Source: Rotaria sp. Silwood1
Taxonomy: Eukaryota > Rotifera > Eurotatoria > Philodinida > Philodinidae
Assembly (NCBI GenBank): GCA_905250075.1
Contig: CAJNOP010000055.1
Location: forward strand, 480,820 to 544,819
Length of the DNA: 64,000 nt
Reading direction: 5' to 3'
Made by a program: the position numbers and the translations under genes. Positions 33,006 to 44,700 of the stretch are shown in pieces. Below the pieces are notes generated by a model that saw only the letters and a program-made list of their open reading frames with translations, searched no databases and was not told the origin of the DNA. The first letter of the stretch is position 1, and every line of letters starts with the position of its first letter.

Positions 33006-33775
33006 TCTAATTTTTGATTATCAATCGATTGGTTAAACACTTTCACCTACTGATGATAAAGGTTGTCTTTATATTGAAATTGAAGTACTATTCTTTAATT
33101 ATTGTGTATCTTCATCATCAATTCGTCTCGTATCCTAAATCATGAAACTATGAAATTGTTGCGAACACGTGTTCTTATCTTCATTAAATAATTATTATAT
33201 TGAATTTGAATTATTTTTTCTCATAATCAATACCCTAGGCGAACTTTTTTTTTCATACACCTGATCTGCGCAGACCTCAAGTTTTGTCCATAGCGCATGA
33301 CTTTTTTGCTCAAGACAAACGCTTGAGTGTTTCATGAAAATACACCTATGAATTTTTATTACAAGTTCAATTATTTTGAATGTCAAATTGCAAAAAAAAA
33401 TATAAAAAATTCTTGAATAACAGAAACGCTTGCATAAGAATTCAAGCGCATGTGCAAGAATATCAAGCGCATGAGCAATAATATCAAGAAATAGAACAAG
33501 CAGTTCAAGAGCTTGAGCTCGCCGAAAGGTCTCAAGTCTTGCCTCAAGATTTGTCCATAGCGCATGACTTTCTTGATCACGATTCTCAAGTATCTCCTGC
33601 GCAGACCAAAAGAAGTTCGTCTAGGGTATATTATTCATAATCAAAATTATAAATGTAGTTATAAAACATAGTAATATGTAAATGGAAAAAGATGGCAATA
33701 GTTGGAAAACGAAATAAATGGTATATACTTTAGAAAAAGTTTTTTCTATATTCTCATTCGATACAACCGAATTTT
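33006..33775 (+). repeat. Dispersed repeat, copy B (interrupted)
   Basis: Second copy of the repeat at 19047-19551, here interrupted by the 394-bp element at 33233-33626. The right part (GGCAATAGTTGGAAAACGAA, ATAAATGGTATATACTTTAG) aligns closely with copy A. No hairpin precedes this copy. Confidence 0.62.
33233..33626. mobile_element. 394-bp TIR element flanked by TA
   Basis: Left end CCCTAGGCGAACTTTTTTTT; reverse complement of right end CCCTAGACGAACTTCTTTTG. TA flanks both ends (33231-33232 and 33627-33628), as for Tc1/mariner-related MITEs. Inside, CTGCGCAGACC occurs in both terminal regions, and a 33-nt internal unit (CCTCAAG-TTTGTCCATAGCG...) occurs twice in direct orientation, with further CAAGCGCATG motifs. 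No protein frame. Confidence 0.72.
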
Positions 33776-34571
33776 TGAGAATTAAAATTTTGGCAGAAAA
33801 TGCTTAGGGGCTATTCGGAAATCAAGTGATCAATTTTTCAAAAAATCCATGACCGAGACAGTGGATGGCTCAGCGACGGCCCCCAATTTTCCCAAAAGTC
33901 AAAAGTGAACAGCAAAAAAAAAAAAAGGTCTTCACCTAAGTTTTTCAGGCGTACCAGAAAATCTGTAGCCGATTTCAAGAAGTAGTTTTACGAAGATCCC
34001 CTAATCGGCAAGCCTGGGTATGAGTCTCGATCTGATTCTTTTCGTGATCTATAGCCATATCCAAGTGGATGAAAGAGGAAAATGAGTCGATGATGAATAT
34101 CAAGCATATTTGGGATGTTTTTTTGAAATAAATATAAAAATTCAAAAATACACAGAAAAGAAATTCATGATCTTAATATGTGAATGTGAATAGGTGAGGG
34201 TGAGCAGAACATATACGTAAACCTTGATTTCTACATCAATATCTATTGGATCAAAATTTTATCGAAATTTTTAGCTGTTGTGAATTTGATCACAAATGTG
34301 ATCAGATGAGAAATCATTTAATCAATTTCAGGAATGATCAAATCTATTCAGAAATTTTTTCGAATCAATTGCTTCATCTGATTTAATATCTTTTGAATGA
34401 ACTCTATTTTAATTGATTCTGATATGTTAATCTTTGACAAAGAAAAGAACATCTTACAAACAACTGATTTAATAAGAAAATTCTTCGTTTTAACTCTTAT
34501 TTCTTTAAATCGACTTTATTTTAGTTCGCTTTCTTTCAGATGTCATGTTGAAATATTAATGGAGAGAGAAT
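33776..34571. other. Intergenic, no gene seen
   Basis: A short GC-richer patch (GGCTCAGCGACGGCCCCCAA near 33868) stands out from AT-rich DNA but matches nothing I recognise. Confidence 0.45.
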
Positions 34572-35454
34572 GAGCCTTATTTCCAATTCACTTGTTGGGC
34601 ACGAACATGTACACTTTTATTTTTTAATCATTTTATTAGCAAAGCAGATGTTTTCTTATTTCGTTTCCTGTTTCTCATCTCCTTTGGTCTTTTTATTTCT
34701 TTGATGTATCTTCCTTTCCTGTTTCTGAACGAAACGATTAACACTGAAAAGATAGAGAAGTTGTATTCGTGCATATTTCTCAGTAATATAATAAACAAGA
34801 GCAAACAAAAATAATACAGTTAGGACGATCGACTTTTGATAAAATTCAAGTATTTCTATTACAATTTATATGCCATTTGAAATAAGTTCATATCCAATAG
34901 GATTATTTCTTTCGTCTCCTTAAGGACTACACAACATCCATTTACCCTTTTCTAATGTGGGGATCATATGTTGGAATATTGTTTTCAAGTACGGTATCTG
35001 CTTGTGATTTTTGGTACTATCTAAAATACTACTACTGTTTGATATCAGATTGAAATTATTTTTCTATAACATTTTGTCTAGTGAAAGATGCCAATTGAAA
35101 TGACTTTATCGCATTTTTTTTTCATTCAAAACGCAAAGATGCTATTGAGAACGTAGTTCAAGTACTAATCTTAGGTCTGGTTTGGAATTAAAATATGTTT
35201 GAGCATACAGCCACTTATTGTGAGGTAGAAATGATTTTTCATGCGTAGACTGTTTCAAAAAATTAATTGTTTCTTAAAGAAATAGAAAAGATCAAAGGGG
35301 AAGAGAAACAAGAAAAAATTTTTTGTCCACAGAACGATAAAATAGGAGAAAAGATAGATAAAAGAAAAGAGAGCAAGCTTAGCAACATATAAGTCAGTCT
35401 ATGAATCCTCGTTATACATGTTCATTGTCAATAAATGAATTGGAAATAAGGCTC
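34572..35454. repeat. 883-bp fold-back element
   Basis: Ends are GAGCCTTATTTCCAATTCA and TGAATTGGAAATAAGGCTC. The arms continue inward with mismatches (GAACATGTA at both ends; TTTCTCATCTCCTTTGGTCT paired with the reverse complement of GATCAAAGGGGAAGAGAAAC). Arms are about 140-180 nt. No target duplication was identified and no protein frame. Confidence 0.55.
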
Positions 35455-37595
35455 CTTAAATCTTCGTTTCGACGACAGTTTTTCCTTTGAACTTGACGTA
35501 TTATTTTATTCGAAATCGATATTTATTATTTTCTCCTTGATTCATCCTTTAAGAGAAACTCGAAGCGGAAAAAAGAATGCTGACAATTCATCAATGGTAA
35601 AACTGCTGGTAATAAAACGAAAAATTAACCTAGATAGGTATTTTACTTAATAATACATGAGCATAAATGATGTGGATGAAAAATATATTCAAACTTACAC
35701 TCACATCTTCAAGACAATACTTATATCAGTGTTAGTTGTGCAAACTCAGAAACTACTACCTTCGTAGATCGATACGATAAAAATGTTTCTTTTTTTTTTT
35801 TTATAAAACCCAAGAGTCCTAATATGTACTGTAGCTGCTTCTTTGAACCTTCCAAATGTCTCTAAATCGATAGATTTAGCATATAGACACACCAAAACGT
35901 ATAGAAAATTTGATGGCAAAACTATCAATTGAAGATGTTTGAAAAAAAAACACATCTTGTAATTGATACTTCTTATAGTTTTGATTGGATACATACTATT
36001 CATGACGATGGTGGCTAAACGATCTTGATCAATGATGGGAAAACTGGTGCTTCTACTCAAACGAGAACAAAAACATGAGTAGACTTTTAATAATGTATTT
36101 CACCAAACTCAAGACAACTCAAATGTTTGCTTCATACATTCCACAGTGATCATAGAGGTATGATTTCTTAATTTATGCGTTATATTTCAATTCAGTGACA
36201 AATTATGAGTGGACTTGGATACTTATTAGTCTTAAAGTTATAAAGGATCATTAATATCATCTATAGCAAGCGCGTATTTTTTGAGATAATGCAGCAAAAA
36301 AGTTTATGATTACGATCACGAGCAATCCAAATAGAGCACTAACAAAAGTAGAAAGGGCTGTATTTATGCATTTAATGAATTGATCATATCTAATTGTCTG
36401 CTTTCCGCGTCGTGACGAGTCGTAAGTTCGCTATGGGGATATGAATGAAGAGAAGACTTATGCTCATGCTCTCACCCAGATAAAGGGATTGGTGAAATCG
36501 TACAAATTACTAAAGTTCCCTAATTGAAATATTTTGAATAGTGTCTCGCTGTCTATGCGGATCAGTTACTACTAGACATCTTTTACTGTGATGAGCTGAT
36601 AAATGCTAAGCTAGCTTTATTCAATATTACATACGCTTGGCTAGCAATAATTGATTTCTCGTTGGGGAACTGTTGTAAAACATACGAAATTACATATCAG
36701 TAACGCGCGTCATCCATTTGCCCATTGTTTATGCTCATATTCTAAATCAAATAAAGGCAATGCTTAGATAAAAAATGAAGATATATTCTTTCGAAAAAAC
36801 AACTTATGCAAGACGCTCAATCGTTTTTCAAGTGAGTTTTCTAAATGAAATTGTGTCCAAGTGTCTCATCATTCATATAGCATTGTATGTAACTACATCA
36901 AAATGTAATCATACAAGAGCGACCCCTTGCGATCGATACGACAAATTGCTGATTAGCCATGACATTAATTTATTATATCTAGAAAAATTCAGGAAAATTG
37001 ATATATATGTACATGATGCCTTCGCTAATAAGCCGTCTCACAATTCTTGTGCAAGACTCAAAAACGACATACATTGAACCTTGAAATGTTGCATCATAAA
37101 AATCGAAGAATTGCGCAACATTGCCTATATATGTCGTTAGTTTTTCTTTGAGTGCACATTTATTTATTTTTATGAATGAGTAAAGGTTACATACATTTGA
37201 AAGATTAAATTCGTAACCATTATAATTGGATTCCAACTTCTAATTTCCAGCGTACTTGAAATCATTGTTCATCGTTGAAAAACGTTGTCTAATTCCAAGT
37301 CGATGGCAAAATATCAGGTGTGATCTAGTAGTTTTTATTTCGCTTTTTATATTCATTCGTTTTTATTGACTAATGAAAGAAACGAAGTACTCGGATTTTA
37401 ATCATACTTTGTTGAGAAATCTCCTCTTTTTTCTCATCATTTCAAGTTCACATAAAATATCTAAGAAATTATTGGAGAAAGAAAAAATATTTTATAGTGA
37501 GACCATACATAAATATTCAAAAACATCATAAGGTGTAGATGACAATAGGTGTATGAACTGAAGATCTTCTGTAACCCTAATAACTTTTCTTGTAG
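35455..37595. other. Region upstream of the eRF1-like gene, no gene seen
   Basis: I searched this 2.1 kb specifically for the missing N-terminal domain of eRF1 (NIKS and YxCxxxF motifs) and did not find it. Frames present are short and not protein-like. Confidence 0.5.
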
Positions 37596-38764
37596 GGTTT
37601 ACAACCATTACTGATCAAAGATTGTAGGTTTGGCTTTATTATTCTGCGTAAGAATGAAGCATTGTTCGGAATTTTGCACGGTAACTCTCGAGATATAATT
37701 GCAAAATTTTCGGCTGACTTACCCAAAAAGTGTGGATCTGGTGGTTCACGAACAATTAGATATACTCGACTTCGAAGAGAAAAACAGCAGCAATATGTAC
37801 AAAAAATATCCGAAACAGCTCGACAATGTTTTATTACGGATGACAAAGTCAATGTGACGGGTATAATTCTTGCCACTGAAGAATCTTTCATAAATGAGCT
37901 TCAACTGGATGTATTCGATTCTGTTAGTTGTTCTTTCTTTCTAATAATGATTATTAGCAAAGAAGATATTTTGTAGTGTCTTCAAGAAAAAATTCTCGAA
38001 CGTGTAGTTATTGCTGACGATGGTGAAAATGGTTTTGATCAAGCAATTGATTTGATCATTGAAGCTCTTAATCATATCAAACTCATACGCGAGAAAAAAG
38101 TTCTTGGTGAGTTTGATTCGTCATATGAGATTGAAATTCAGTTGTTGCTGTTTTTTTTCGTTTGCTTAGCTCGATACTTCAATAAAGTATCAAAAGACGG
38201 CAGTCATTATTGTTTTGGTGTGAATGATACACTCAAAGCATTAGAAATGGGGTCTATAGAAGTATTGATTGTATGGGACAATTTCAAAGTAAATCATTAT
38301 TTTCTACGTCATAGTCAAATGCAAGATATGAAAATGATAAGTTCATATATTGTTGATCAAGAAAAATCTACAGATTTCGATTGGGAACATGTCGAAGAAA
38401 TGCCATTACTCGAATGGTTTCTCAAGAATCACAAGAAATTCGGTAAGAGATAACAAGTCACTCATCTGACATTCAACCTTTGTATTAGGCGCCACACTTG
38501 AAATTGTGACGGATAAAAGTCAACAAGGTTATCGATTTGTGCATGATTTTGATGGCATCGGAGGTTCGATATTATTTGACATATTTCTTTCACCTATTCG
38601 TTTTTACCCATAGGTATTCTCCGTCAGAAGATCAATCTTCAAAACACAAGTATTGAGGAGGATGCAGAACTGATCGATTACAGTAAATCTAAAAAAAGAA
38701 AGATCTACTAATTATGGTAATTTATCTTTTAGGTGACTACGATGACATGTTCTTTCATAATTAA
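37596..38764 (+). CDS. eRF1-like protein lacking domain 1, GGQ changed to GGS (301 aa)
   Basis: Exons 37596-37922, 37977-38106, 38170-38442, 38489-38563, 38614-38682 and 38733-38764, all in phase, give 301 residues. This equals the M and C domains of eRF1 (human residues about 137-437). Clear matches: FGILHGNSRDIIAKFSADLP, GENGFDQAIDLIIEAL, YCFGVNDTLKALEMGS, MPLLEWFLKNHKKFGATLEI, GIGGILR and an acidic tail. The N-domain that reads stop codons (NIKS, YxCxxxF) is absent. The peptide-release loop KKHGRGGQ reads KKCGSGGS here (residues 44-51), so the catalytic Gln is lost. The first exon follows an acceptor (TTTTCTTGTAG) without an ATG, so either a distant 5' exon exists or the copy is 5'-truncated. 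Intact introns exclude a processed pseudogene. The C-domain could still bind eRF3. Confidence 0.85.
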
Positions 38765-39867
38765 TCGACATAATCTTCTCATTCTCTAACTCATGCACTT
38801 CGTTCATTTTTTTATTTGTGATTAAACATAAATAATGAAAGAGAGAGAAAAACCAAGAAAAGATATTAGAAAGAATAAATCAAGAGAAAAATTCATCCTC
38901 TGATTTCTTTTTAGATTTGTGAACTTGATGTCGAACATCAAATGCTTGTAGTTATAAATTTTATTGATAAAATCAAATAGACATGCTTGACATTCAACAT
39001 ACGTATAAAATAGTTTACATGGCATAATTAAAGACGAATGAAACAATCAATTACAAGCCATATTCCTATATTTGCCATCCTTCCTATTCTTTTGAAGTCA
39101 AAATGAATTAGTGATATTCTAGTATTTTCTAACATTATCAATTGTATGTTCAAAAATTAAATCTCAAGTTTTTAGATTAGATGTTTTTCACTCGCATTAC
39201 TACATTCTATTAGAAGCACAATCAAATAAAATAAACAGATCGAAAATTGTATATGAAGATTGCGAGTATTAATAAGTTGTATAAAAGATATCACGGAGTC
39301 TTTTGCATCATGCAGAAAGTGAACAGTTTGAAATGTTCATAAAAATATAAATGATTCTCTTTTTGATGTTTCTTGATGAATCACTTCATAGAAGAATTTT
39401 GCAAAAGCGAAAGTCATGACCGTAGCTACTTGACTAATGTCATTGTTTGATTTGTCTTCATATTTGTGACAGTGTATGATTTACCATTATTTTTCAGATC
39501 AAAATTGTATATTCAACTCTAACGTAAGATACGAAATGCTCGATTGATTATGAGAAATAATTGTGATAGATAATATTCATTATAATAGTTTATGTTAACT
39601 TCGATCGAAATTAATTTATCAAAACTTGAAACTACTGAAAAAATTCATCATTGACAGAAAGTTGACCTAGTCAACTTCAACGTATTTTTCAAATTAAAAG
39701 AAGCAAATGTTGAATATTTGGACAATGCATAGAAAGCAATATTGACATCATTTAGATGCCATCGATACTGAAAAAAGTTTTCAGAAGATTCTGAATCTTT
39801 TTCACAAAATCAAGATGCTGTATATTGACACATATAAAGTAATTTACTTCAAAGAGATATTTAGGAT
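38765..39867. other. Intergenic, no gene seen
   Basis: AT-rich spacer after the eRF1-like gene; short random frames only. Confidence 0.5.
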
Positions 39868-40422
39868 GTGAATGTGGGACTTCTCTTCACTCATGCCTAC
39901 ACGCTTTGCGGATATTGCTATGATACGTTTGGTAACTCAATAACGTATTTAGCCAAAACTTTTTCCTACTCCTGCTCTACAGCTGTAGGTGATTTTGATA
40001 CTGACACACGAGTTGATACCGATGTTGTAGAACATTTTAATAATGATGACCCATTGAATATCGCTATTGACAATTCAGGTACTAATAGTGTAGGTATCTT
40101 TCTTGGAAATGAAAACTCTTATTTTTCACACCAAAAGACATTTTCAACTAGAGCTTCTTTCGGCCTATGTTCGATAGCGCTCACTGATTTCAACAACGAT
40201 CACTCATTAGACATTGCTATAGCCAATTATGTCGCCAGCACTATAGCTGTACTACTTGGATATGGCAATAGTACCTTTGAAGATGTAGTTGAGTTCGAGA
40301 TAGGATGCCAAGCTTTGCCTTTTTCCATGGATATGAATGATTTCAACAATGATGGAAAGCAAGATCTTGTTGTTGCTAATGAAGGCACTGATACTATAAA
40401 AGTTCTCTTGGAGACTTGTTAA
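39868..40422 (+). pseudogene. FG-GAP/VCBS repeat protein fragment
   Basis: A 184-codon frame without an ATG encodes about three FG-GAP-type repeats. Each has a calcium-loop core: VGDFDTDTRVD, LTDFNNDHSLDIAIANY and MNDFNNDGKQDLVVANE, followed by a TIAVLLGYGN/TIKVLLE strand. Such beta-propeller repeats bind Ca2+ in integrin-like and secreted proteins and, as I recall, are abundant in bdelloids. The first repeat is eroded (the second Asp cluster reads VDTDVVEHFNNDDP, as if spliced from two units). It ends cleanly at TAA but starts mid-repeat, so it is probably a 5'-truncated relic; an upstream exon is not excluded. Confidence 0.7.
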
Positions 40423-40748
40423 TATCGTTTTTATAAGCTTCTACTGTTTCGTTTATTCATTACTTTGACATATGCTTTATCGTTGTGATGTTTCTTTATA
40501 ACTTTTTCTGTACTTAATGTAGTTTGTATCGTTAACTAAAGCCCATATATCTTATCTAATTATACATAAATATTTTCTGTAGCATGAAATTTGAAGGTTG
40601 AATCAAATCAATGTCATTTTCACGTATTTTGATTTTTATCTATTCAGAAAAGAGTCATTTAGAATCCATCGTTCAACAATGTAAGAGTCACTATCCACAT
40701 TCGTTTTTCAGAACACTCACACCAGAGAGGGGGAAGTCAACCCATGTA
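40423..40748. other. Spacer, no gene seen
   Basis: AT-rich DNA between the FG-GAP fragment and the TA-flanked fold-back element. Confidence 0.45.
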
Positions 40749-41187
40749 GCCAATAATGTAAAATAATGGACATTATTTTACATTATTTTTAATAAATAAT
40801 GTATGCAATGTAATTATAATGCAACCTATTTCGTGCATTTCAGTGCATTATTTTCCAAGTAATGTATTGGAATACAGTGATTTTCATTGAATTATTGAAG
40901 ATTTTATCATTATTTCTTTGCAATTCATTATAATGCATGAAAAATTTGAGAAAAAAAATGCGTTTCCGTTAATTGAAAATCTCCACAACACCAATGCATT
41001 TTAATACATTTTTTCATAAATTTTTCATGCATTATAATGAATCGCAAAGAAATAATAGTAAAATTTTCAATAATTCATTGAAAATCAATGCATTAAAATG
41101 CATGAAATTGGTTGCATTATAATTACATTGCATACATTATTTATCAAAAATAATGTACAATAATGTCCATTATTTTACATTATTGGC
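40749..41187. mobile_element. 439-bp fold-back MITE flanked by TA
   Basis: The two halves are near-complete inverted repeats. The left arm starts GCCAATAATGTAAAATAATG and the reverse complement of the right end reads the same. Pairing continues through ATAATGTATGCAATGTAATT to TCATTATAATGCATGAAAAA near the centre. TA lies at both edges (40747-40748 and 41188-41189). There is no coding capacity. Arms of about 200 nt with few mismatches suggest recent activity. Confidence 0.82.
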
Positions 41188-41277
41188 TATATGGGAAGCC
41201 ATTTTTTGACTTAAGAGTTTCTCTTTTGAACTCTTCACTTCACTTGCAACTTGATCTTCAAAGCCAAGTCAAAAGGG

Positions 41278-41351
41278 CGTGGTGTGTGGGGGTGTGGGTA
41301 TAGAGTGCGAGTATGAATGAAGGGAAGATTAACACCCATACCCACACCCTC
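41278..41351. repeat. Telomere-like hairpin 6
   Basis: G-rich arm CGTGGTGTGTGGGGGTGTGG continuing GTATAG; C-rich arm CACCCATACCCACACCC. Loop about 35 nt. Confidence 0.7.
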
Positions 41352-41763
41352 GGAAGGCGGGAATCATGGACTTGGGATATGTTGCAAATGATTTGATTTT
41401 TACTTGCGTTAGTCTTTTCTGTATGAGTATTTGTTCTATGCAAGAATGACATCGATACATCAACATGGAAGCTTATAAACTGTACAATAATTTGGGGACT
41501 GTGTAAGAGTCTAGAAGTTCTCCTTAGCTACGAAAGTCAAAACTACATAGGCCATGTTGTAGAGAATGAAATTCTGCATCAAATGGTATGTGCTTGAGCA
41601 TTTTTCGAAAAAAACATTTCTTGCTTAAAAATTCAAAGTACGATTTTTGAAAAGCTTAAAATCCAATTTCGACGCCGAAGTCTAATTTTTTTTAGGAAAT
41701 CAATGTTAAATTCGTAATCAATGTTATGAATTGTATGTAGTAACTCATTTAGATCTGTTCAAG
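41352..41763. other. Spacer 3' of the glutamate-receptor gene
   Basis: Probably includes the receptor 3' UTR (minus strand). No gene recognised. Confidence 0.45.
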
Positions 41764-44700
41764 TCAGCAAAAACATTTTTTCCAAACTTGATCAGCGAAG
41801 CATCGCGTTACGTCCCAAGCCCGCCGTATGATATCAGCTATGTTTGACCGAAAATATAATAAAATGCAGATGATACTAACACCAAAAAATACAACAAACA
41901 ATCCAATAACTGCTTGTAATGTAATTGGCTTTGTTTCTTTATCAAACGCACCTGTTTCGATACAGGTACGTTGTACGAACCATTTGGTTGATATCCGATC
42001 AAGCTCTGCTGATCCAATCAAAGATAATATATTAGAATCTAGATCTGCTTTATATTCCCAATCGTGTTTTACTGGTAAGATATATGAACTGTAACTGAAG
42101 TCAATACCCACCGGCATTAAATCACAATATACATTATTTGTATGATATGCAATCGATAAATTACTCCAGAGAGCAGCATCGATATCACCCTTTATTAAAC
42201 TTGTATAAATTTCATTCACTGTCCTTAATGGATAATAATCTTTTTTCCCATTTGATATAGTATTTAAATAATGCGCTTCTATTGAAGAACCTGCCACAAG
42301 TCCTACTCGACTCGGTGCGATTTTACCATTCTTTATATCATCTACTCCTGATATAGTGAAATCAGAGTTTTGTGTTATTATTGATGACAATAAACTAGCT
42401 GTATATAATGCAAATAATATTATTTGTAGAATATACAAACCATATGTAAGGAGTATTCCAGGCCCTCCTGCTGCAAAATTCGGAACTCTATTAAGCATAA
42501 CATCGAGCACGTACATGATAGTCCATTCTATCCCATTATTATTAACTATAGCGGCCGCTTCTCCATCATTATTATTAACCACAGCAACCCGTTCTCCATG
42601 ATTATTATTAACTACAGCAGCCGTTCTTCCACCCTTACTCCATTCAAAGTACCATATCAATATACTTGCATAAGTTATGGTGCCTAATATAAGTAACCAG
42701 AGTTGCCATGAAAAAGGTTTTGCGAAGAAAAGGAAATCGAAATTATTAGATTCTGGTTTTCGTGTAACAACTCTTATTGTACTAGGTATAAGAGGTATAG
42801 AAAAATCAACTAAACTCTTTCGTTCTTCAGTCATAGTTATAGTAGTCATAACAGTATCGAATAAATTATTTGCTACCCCAGCAACTAATTCATTGTATTG
42901 TGTAGTTACTTGAGCTAACATAATAACAGGAATGAATCCCATTTTATCTTGTAAATGTAAAAGTACATCTTTGAAAAAGCCATCGAATTCGATCATATTT
43001 ATTATTTTATATTTGTCTGTCATTCCACTGTATAAAGCAGTCGAATTTTTTAATATTATGAACGGTGAGGCTTCTATGATCGCCATACGTAATTCTTGAC
43101 CTATAAAAAAACCTCATAGAGAAGTACTGAAATAGTTCATTTTATTTTTCTAAATAGTGAAATTCTTGCACTTTAGATCCAATATTTAAATAATAATATA
43201 CCTTTTTGCAGGAAAAGTTGCTTAGTTATTTATTTGAAATTTACCTTGACTTTTCAATTCTCCCCGCTCTGGGTGGAACGATATGGTATAGAAACGGCCG
43301 TATACGACAAAATCACGATGATTTTCAGCCTGAAAACGGTGATCGAACACGGATCACCACATTACGACATGATATATCGCCATTTGCTGGCATCTGATAG
43401 GGTATTACGTAAACGAACTGTATACGATCACCGTATTCACATTGTAATCATACCATGGAAAAATACTGTCGTTTACGCCTACCCTGTTGACACCATATTT
43501 ATACTGTATCAGTAAAGTGCCTTCGACGCAAAGTAAACATCTTTCCAATATATGCAATCTATAGCTCTCGTCGAGGTTTCTATGGTGATACCAAAAGTTT
43601 CACACTCTACCGTTTTCTTGAATCACAGAATGCAAATAACTAAGTGCTTGTCCCTATTTTCTCACGAAACTTAGTTTTTTGCCTAATTTGAAGCTCACAA
43701 AAGAGTATTACACTTGCTCTATATATCATTTGATGGGTGTGGAATGTGGGGTGTAGGTGTGTAAGGGTGGTTGTGGATTTACTCTCAGTCACACACACCC
43801 ACACCGACACCCATACACCCATACCACATATCCATCCACACCTTATTTAAAGTTCTGAATAGATTTTATTAGTAATTTCGGTGAAAAAGTACTTTTTTAA
43901 TTTTTTCTTTGCTCTGAAACCATTTTCTCGGAACTTTGAAAAAAATCTGCAATGTACGATTCGACGCGTCTTCATCTTCTTTTCTCTAATGATGACAACC
44001 ACAGGATGAGGATGATAGATCTATCTTCACGCTCATCCAAACACTTCAAATTAAGAGAATCGAACACCAAGGTAAAGCGAAAGTCACTGTCCCGTAAAGA
44101 TTTCTACTATATATTGAAAGAAAGCTTTCTGAGAAAACTTTTCTCAAGCTTTACTATACGGTAGGTATGTCACAACATTGATACATTACTAAAGTATTGA
44201 CGTTGGTATAAAAACTTGTTATTTTCTAGGAATAGCCTTTTTCTAATGAAATCATGCGGACTCAATTGTTCCACTAGGAAAAGGCTATTTCTCAAACATC
44301 ACGGCTTCCTGTAAAGTTTCATCAAAGATTTTCTTAGTAAAAAAATACGAATGTACAGGTGGTTTCTGGAAATTTATGGACTTGAGTTTTTCATTACGAA
44401 AAGACTTTTTTTTGAAAAAATATGTTTTTTTATACCTACGTCAATATCAAATGGTCTTGTGGGAAGTCTCCTGTAAGAAAATAAAATGTCCTCAGCAATA
44501 CTATTAGGTTATCCAAATTAGAGAACTCGATAGAGGCAAACCTTTCGTTACCTCGAATTAATTTGTGGCCTACTGGAATGTTTTTTGACCAATTTGGCCA
44601 TATTATACCATCAGATTGATTCTTGTAAGATTTCCATATGGATGAACTAGTATCCCATTCTAATACAGGTAGATAACCAATGCTATTTAGTTTTTTATCT

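Noticed and set aside
36775..37595. Search for an N-terminal eRF1 domain upstream of the eRF1-like gene
   Set aside because: No NIKS or YxCxxxF-type coding was found; the open frames here are unrelated.
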